A program made the translations under genes and the position numbers. A model generated the notes under the pieces. It was not told where the DNA came from and made no database searches. It saw only the letters and a list, made by a program, of their open reading frames with translations. From Campylobacterota bacterium (GTDB taxonomy: Bacteria > Campylobacterota > Campylobacteria > Campylobacterales > SZUA-545), in assembly GCA_030836705.1 (NCBI GenBank), contig JAUPLZ010000231.1:1-7271 (forward strand): a stretch of 7,271 bases of DNA. Reading direction: 5' to 3'. Below are positions 4,309 to 7,271 of this stretch, one piece after another. The number at the start of each line of letters is the position of its first letter. Position 1 is the first letter of the stretch.

Positions 4309-5814
4309 ATGAAAAAAATCGCACTTATAGGCATAAATGCTAGATATTACCACACATCAATAGGACTTAGATATATTTTTGCCAATCTCAAAGAGCTTCA
4401 AAACCAAGCGCAAATTTTAGAGTTTATGATAAACGAAAACGCCCAAACGCTAGCCGAAAAAATCTTAGAACTTTCGCCTGAAATTATAGGCATAGGCGTT
4501 TATATCTGGAATGCTGAAGATGTCAAAAGCCTAATAGAAATCATCAAAAAAGTATCTCCGCAAACCAAAATCATCTTGGGCGGCCCTGAGGTAAGTCATG
4601 AGCCTTTTAGAGTGAACTTTGATGACGCCGATTACATTATCCAAGGCGAAGGGGATTTGGCATTTTATGAGCTTTGTAAAAAAATCTTAGACGATAACTT
4701 GCCTTCAAAAAAAATCATTCCGCCAGCTCAAATATCACCAAAAGAACTGCAACTCCCTTATAAATATTACACGGATGAGGATGTGCAAAATCGATATATT
4801 TATGTAGAAACCTCAAGAGGATGTCCGTTTTTGTGCGAGTTTTGCCTCTCTTCAATGGATGAAAAAGTAAGAAATTTTGATTTAGAAACTGTTCTAAGCG
4901 AGCTTGAAACACTCTGGCAAAGAGGCGTTAGAAATTTTAAGTTTATCGATAGAACTTTTAATCTTGATATAGCCACAGCGATTATGCTTCTTGATTTTTT
5001 TCTGGCAAAAAAAGAGCAATATTTTGTCCATTTTGAGGTCATTCCGGATCACTTTCCGCATGAACTAAGAGAGAGGATAGCCAGCTTTCCGGAGGGTTCT
5101 TTACAGCTTGAAATAGGAATACAAACTCTTGATAAAGAGATAGCAAAAAACATAAAACGAAAGCTAAATATTGAAAAAATAAAAGAAAATATACATTTTT
5201 TAAATACCCAAACAAAAGCGCATTTACATCTTGATTTAATTGTCGGACTTCCGGGTGAATCGCTTGAGGGATTTGCAAAAAACTTAAATGAACTCTACGC
5301 CCTAACCTCATCAGAAATACAAATAGGAATTCTCAAAAAACTCTCAGGCACGACTCTCTCAAGACACGATATAGAACATGGCATGATTTATAGCGAAAAA
5401 CCGCCTTATGACATACTAAAAAACAATCTAATCTCGTTTAAAGAGATGCAGAAAATGAAAAGATTTGCCAGATTTTGGGATTTGATGTACAACAGCGGAA
5501 ATCTGAAAAAAACAGTAAATTTTTTAGCCGTAAACGGTGATATTTTTACCAATTTTTATAATTTAAGCGATTGGATTTACTCGCAAACCGACTCGACTTG
5601 GAAAATCTCGCTTGATAGGCTTGCGAAATATCTTTTTGACTTTTTAACAATAGTTTTAAATATCCCTGAAAAGGAAGTAAAAGAGATAATGATAAAAGAC
5701 ATAGCAAAAGTAGAAGGCAGAAGAATTCCGCCGTTTTTAAGGGATGACATAACGCCGATTTTAGAAAAAAAAGAGAGAGCTACAGAACTAAATAAAAGAC
5801 AATCAAGACATTAA
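4309..5814 (+). CDS. B12-binding domain radical SAM protein (DUF4080-like)
   Basis: This 501-residue cytosolic enzyme uses a [4Fe-4S] cluster and S-adenosylmethionine, with an N-terminal cobalamin-binding-type domain. That domain (about 1-140) shows the Rossmann-like pattern KIALIGINARYYHTSIGL, then PEIIGIGVYIWNAEDV, KIILGGPEV and the closing DYIIQGEGD (108-116). The radical SAM domain (about 160-350) opens with ETSRGCPFLCEFCLSS, giving the CxxxCxxC cluster ligands Cys172, Cys176 and Cys179, and includes LQLEIGIQT (265-273) and HLDLIVGLPGE (307-317). The remaining C-terminal part (about 350-480) fits DUF4080, found in this subgroup. The usual base-off DxHxxG cobalamin motif is absent; the nearest element is YYHTSIG (13-19). 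The substrate is unknown; family members include methyltransferases and ring-forming enzymes. It is divergent from tkt and converges, with shared stop bases, on the methyltransferase gene. Confidence 0.88.
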   Translation: MKKIALIGINARYYHTSIGLRYIFANLKELQNQAQILEFMINENAQTLAEKILELSPEIIGIGVYIWNAEDVKSLIEIIKKVSPQTKIILGGPEVSHEPFRVNFDDADYIIQGEGDLAFYELCKKILDDNLPSKKIIPPAQISPKELQLPYKYYTDEDVQNRYIYVETSRGCPFLCEFCLSSMDEKVRNFDLETVLSELETLWQRGVRNFKFIDRTFNLDIATAIMLLDFFLAKKEQYFVHFEVIPDHFPHELRERIASFPEGSLQLEIGIQTLDKEIAKNIKRKLNIEKIKENIHFLNTQTKAHLHLDLIVGLPGESLEGFAKNLNELYALTSSEIQIGILKKLSGTTLSRHDIEHGMIYSEKPPYDILKNNLISFKEMQKMKRFARFWDLMYNSGNLKKTVNFLAVNGDIFTNFYNLSDWIYSQTDSTWKISLDRLAKYLFDFLTIVLNIPEKEVKEIMIKDIAKVEGRRIPPFLRDDITPILEKKERATELNKRQSRH

Positions 5815-6491
5815 TCCCAAAAAGTGAGTAAAAACTTATCGGCTTTTTTACCGTAAAGAGCTATATCATCCACTTTTAGATTTTTAAACGGATTGATTTT
5901 TTTGATATATTCTATGGAGTGGTAGTACTGGGTTATTACATCTTCTTCTTTTTTATACAATTCGCCGGATTTTGTAAATATGCGCAAGTTTGTCTCAAGC
6001 TTATTCTCTTCAAAATAAGAGCTCAAACTTCCGTAAACACCCTCGCCTTCAAGCAACAAATCACCCTGCGCTATTTCATTAAAACCATAAAGAGTGTTAA
6101 TATCGGCATAAAACTTCCCGCCGTCGTTCAAAATATCCCGAACACTTCTTAAGAAGCTTTCTAGCTCATCATAATAAACATAATTCAAAACATCAAAAAC
6201 AGCAACAACGGCATCGTATTTTTTTGTGACGGCTTTTATATCTATAGCCTCTGCATTTAGCCCTGCTTTTTTTGCTATTTCTATCTGCTTGGCGCTCAAA
6301 TCTATGCCGTCTATGTTCAAAAAACCTTCTTTTATTGCTTTTTGCATAAACTTTCCGCCGCCGCAACCCAAATCAAGTATAGCCGTCGGATTTTGTTTTT
6401 TTAGCTCTTTTAGATAGATTTTGTACAACTTCCCTATTTCGTCGTCAAACGGTATGAGAGGCTCTATTTTTGCATATAGTTCAAGACCCAC
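5811..6491 (-). CDS. Class I SAM-dependent methyltransferase
   Basis: This 226-residue protein has a typical class I Rossmann methyltransferase core. Motif I is ILDLGCGGGKFM (38-49, glycine-rich SAM loop), followed by the acidic ribose-binding Asp64 in GIDLS, Asp84 at the next strand end, and a motif IV-like strand DAVVAVFDVLNYV (93-105). LNDGGKFYADINTLYG (121-136) is the strand after the fold's Gly-rich turn, resembling small-molecule methyltransferases of the Methyltransf_25 type. No signal peptide or membrane segment is seen, and the acceptor substrate cannot be told. The start is GTG at 6491, supported by AAGGA (6500-6504 region, about 8 bases spacing) inside the end of hisG. The two genes overlap by 11 bases, so translation is probably coupled. 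Co-transcription with hisG and coaX does not by itself imply a histidine role. Confidence 0.85.
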   Translation of the reverse strand: MGLELYAKIEPLIPFDDEIGKLYKIYLKELKKQNPTAILDLGCGGGKFMQKAIKEGFLNIDGIDLSAKQIEIAKKAGLNAEAIDIKAVTKKYDAVVAVFDVLNYVYYDELESFLRSVRDILNDGGKFYADINTLYGFNEIAQGDLLLEGEGVYGSLSSYFEENKLETNLRIFTKSGELYKKEEDVITQYYHSIEYIKKINPFKNLKVDDIALYGKKADKFLLTFWD

Positions 6492-7098
6492 TTATTGCTT
6501 CCTTTAATCTATTTGTAAGATCTAAAATCTCTGCTTTTCTTGTAACAAAGCTATTTTGATTTGCAAAAAGATGCGCAGTTGATGTCATTATCTTTTCAAC
6601 CGGCTCTAGTCCGTTTTCTTTCATCGTAGTGCCTGTTTCTACAATATCCACGATAGCATCTGATAGACCGACAAGTGGCGCTAACTCTATTGAACCGTTT
6701 AGCTTTACTATATCAACATCCATGGCTTTTGTAGCAAAAAAATTTCTAGCTATATTTTCAAGCTTTGTAGCGACTCTTATTTTGGCAGATGAGGGGTCTA
6801 TTCTGTGACCTTTTTTCATTCCGACTACGATGTCGCATTTGCCTATTCCTAGATTTAGCAGATATGAGAGCGGATATTCGTTTTCGCTCAAAACATCAAG
6901 CCCAGAAATACCAAGGTCGGCAGCACCTCTTAAAACATAAGTAGGAACATCTTGGTTTTTTACATACAAAAATCTAAATCCCGAATCCTCCATAATAAGC
7001 TTTCTGTTTTCAAACGAAAACTTACTGCCGAAAATATTTTGAAAAAGCCTTAGAGTTTCATCTGCGATTCTGCCCTTTGGCAAAGCTATAGTTAACAT
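6481..7098 (-). CDS. hisG: ATP phosphoribosyltransferase catalytic subunit, short form
   Basis: This enzyme catalyses the first step of histidine biosynthesis, joining ATP and PRPP to phosphoribosyl-ATP. At 205 residues it is the short form (HisGS), lacking the C-terminal ACT-like regulatory domain of the long form (about 290-300 residues). Short forms normally work as a hetero-octamer with the HisRS-like regulatory subunit HisZ, which is not in this window. Visible marks are the N-terminal LTIALPKGRI (2-11), EDSGFRF (37-43), YVLRGAADLGISGLDVL (54-70), and the PRPP-binding signature from Glu138 through SDAIVDIVETGTTMKENGL (146-164). The ATG at 7098 shares its A with the stop of coaX (TAATG), and AAGGA lies about 9 bases upstream. 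The frame ends at TGA 6481-6483, overlapping the methyltransferase start. Feedback control by histidine would depend on HisZ. Confidence 0.95.
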   Translation of the reverse strand: MLTIALPKGRIADETLRLFQNIFGSKFSFENRKLIMEDSGFRFLYVKNQDVPTYVLRGAADLGISGLDVLSENEYPLSYLLNLGIGKCDIVVGMKKGHRIDPSSAKIRVATKLENIARNFFATKAMDVDIVKLNGSIELAPLVGLSDAIVDIVETGTTMKENGLEPVEKIMTSTAHLFANQNSFVTRKAEILDLTNRLKEAISGS

Positions 7099-7271
7099 TA
7101 TTTGATTTCCTTTATTACTTTTAACATACCTTTAAAAACAAGTGAATTATCCACTATGCCGTTTGAGAAAAATCTAGCCATATAAGGACCATCGCCGCCT
7201 GTGAAATAAATTCTTTTATTTTTTACGCTTTTTTCTATTATTGTTACTATAGATATTATAGCGCCATAGCT
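7098..7271 (-). CDS. coaX: Type III pantothenate kinase, C-terminal part
   Basis: Fifty-seven codons and a TAA stop are visible; the N-terminus lies beyond the window edge. The frame reads SYGAIISIV, then IYFTGGDGPYMARFF (21-35 of the visible part) and NSLVFKGML (42-50). These are the C-terminal marks of type III pantothenate kinase: the TGGDG turn near the active site and the closing LVFxGM stretch. The enzyme phosphorylates pantothenate in the first committed step of coenzyme A synthesis, and CoaX is the usual pantothenate kinase in Campylobacterota. Its stop codon overlaps the hisG start by one base. It is the most upstream visible member of the minus-strand operon coaX-hisG-methyltransferase. 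Confidence 0.85.
   Translation of the reverse strand, partial: SYGAIISIVTIIEKSVKNKRIYFTGGDGPYMARFFSNGIVDNSLVFKGMLKVIKEIK

Noticed and set aside
4715..5311. Minus-strand open frames inside the radical SAM gene
   Set aside because: They are antisense to conserved codons including the iron-sulfur cluster motif, and their sequences look like shadow translation.
5919..6417. Plus-strand open frames opposite the methyltransferase gene
   Set aside because: They are hydrophobic shadow ORFs with no initiation signals, opposite a gene with clear SAM-binding motifs.
1..7271. Insertion sequence ends, CRISPR arrays, tRNA or rRNA genes, and riboswitches
   Set aside because: No transposase fragments, regularly spaced repeats, cloverleaf sequences or long structured leaders were seen on either strand. 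The longest gene-free stretch (167-331) is explained by a terminator, a promoter and an operator.

Overview
The window is AT-rich and reads as chromosomal DNA of a Campylobacterota (epsilonproteobacterial) organism, most likely a free-living Sulfurimonas- or Sulfuricurvum-like lineage. That placement is inference from codon style, tight gene packing and the protein set: a short-form HisG, a type III pantothenate kinase, a cobalamin-binding radical SAM protein and a porin-like C-terminus ending in Phe. No rRNA, tRNA, insertion sequence or CRISPR array is visible.

Layout. Bases 2-166 (+) are the 3' end of an outer-membrane beta-barrel protein, followed by a hairpin terminator. Next is a complete YefM/YoeB-type toxin-antitoxin operon (332-840, +) with a clear sigma70 promoter overlapped by GTAC-cored operator repeats. 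A CNNM/CBS membrane protein follows (905-1930, +). It converges, one base apart, on an unrecognised acidic 80-residue protein (1932-2174, -). Transketolase occupies 2286-4214 (-), with a strong terminator after it. Its promoter region is shared with a divergent B12-binding radical SAM gene (4309-5814, +). That gene converges on a tightly packed minus-strand operon, coaX (partial) - hisG - SAM methyltransferase (7271 down to 5811).

The outstanding anomaly is the transketolase. The reading frame is intact over about 642 codons except for one in-frame TAA at codon 509, directly after the conserved Ser-Arg-Gln motif. It splits a central carbon metabolism gene into a 508-residue ORF with all the catalytic residues I could place and a 133-residue C-terminal remainder with no good restart site. 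A recent nonsense mutation, a sequence error, or (much less likely) readthrough would explain it.

Other points of interest are the toxin-antitoxin operator geometry, the shared TTAA that ends two convergent genes, the translationally coupled coaX-hisG-methyltransferase overlaps, and the uncharacterised 80-residue protein. I do not see convincing evidence of a wholly new multi-gene system.
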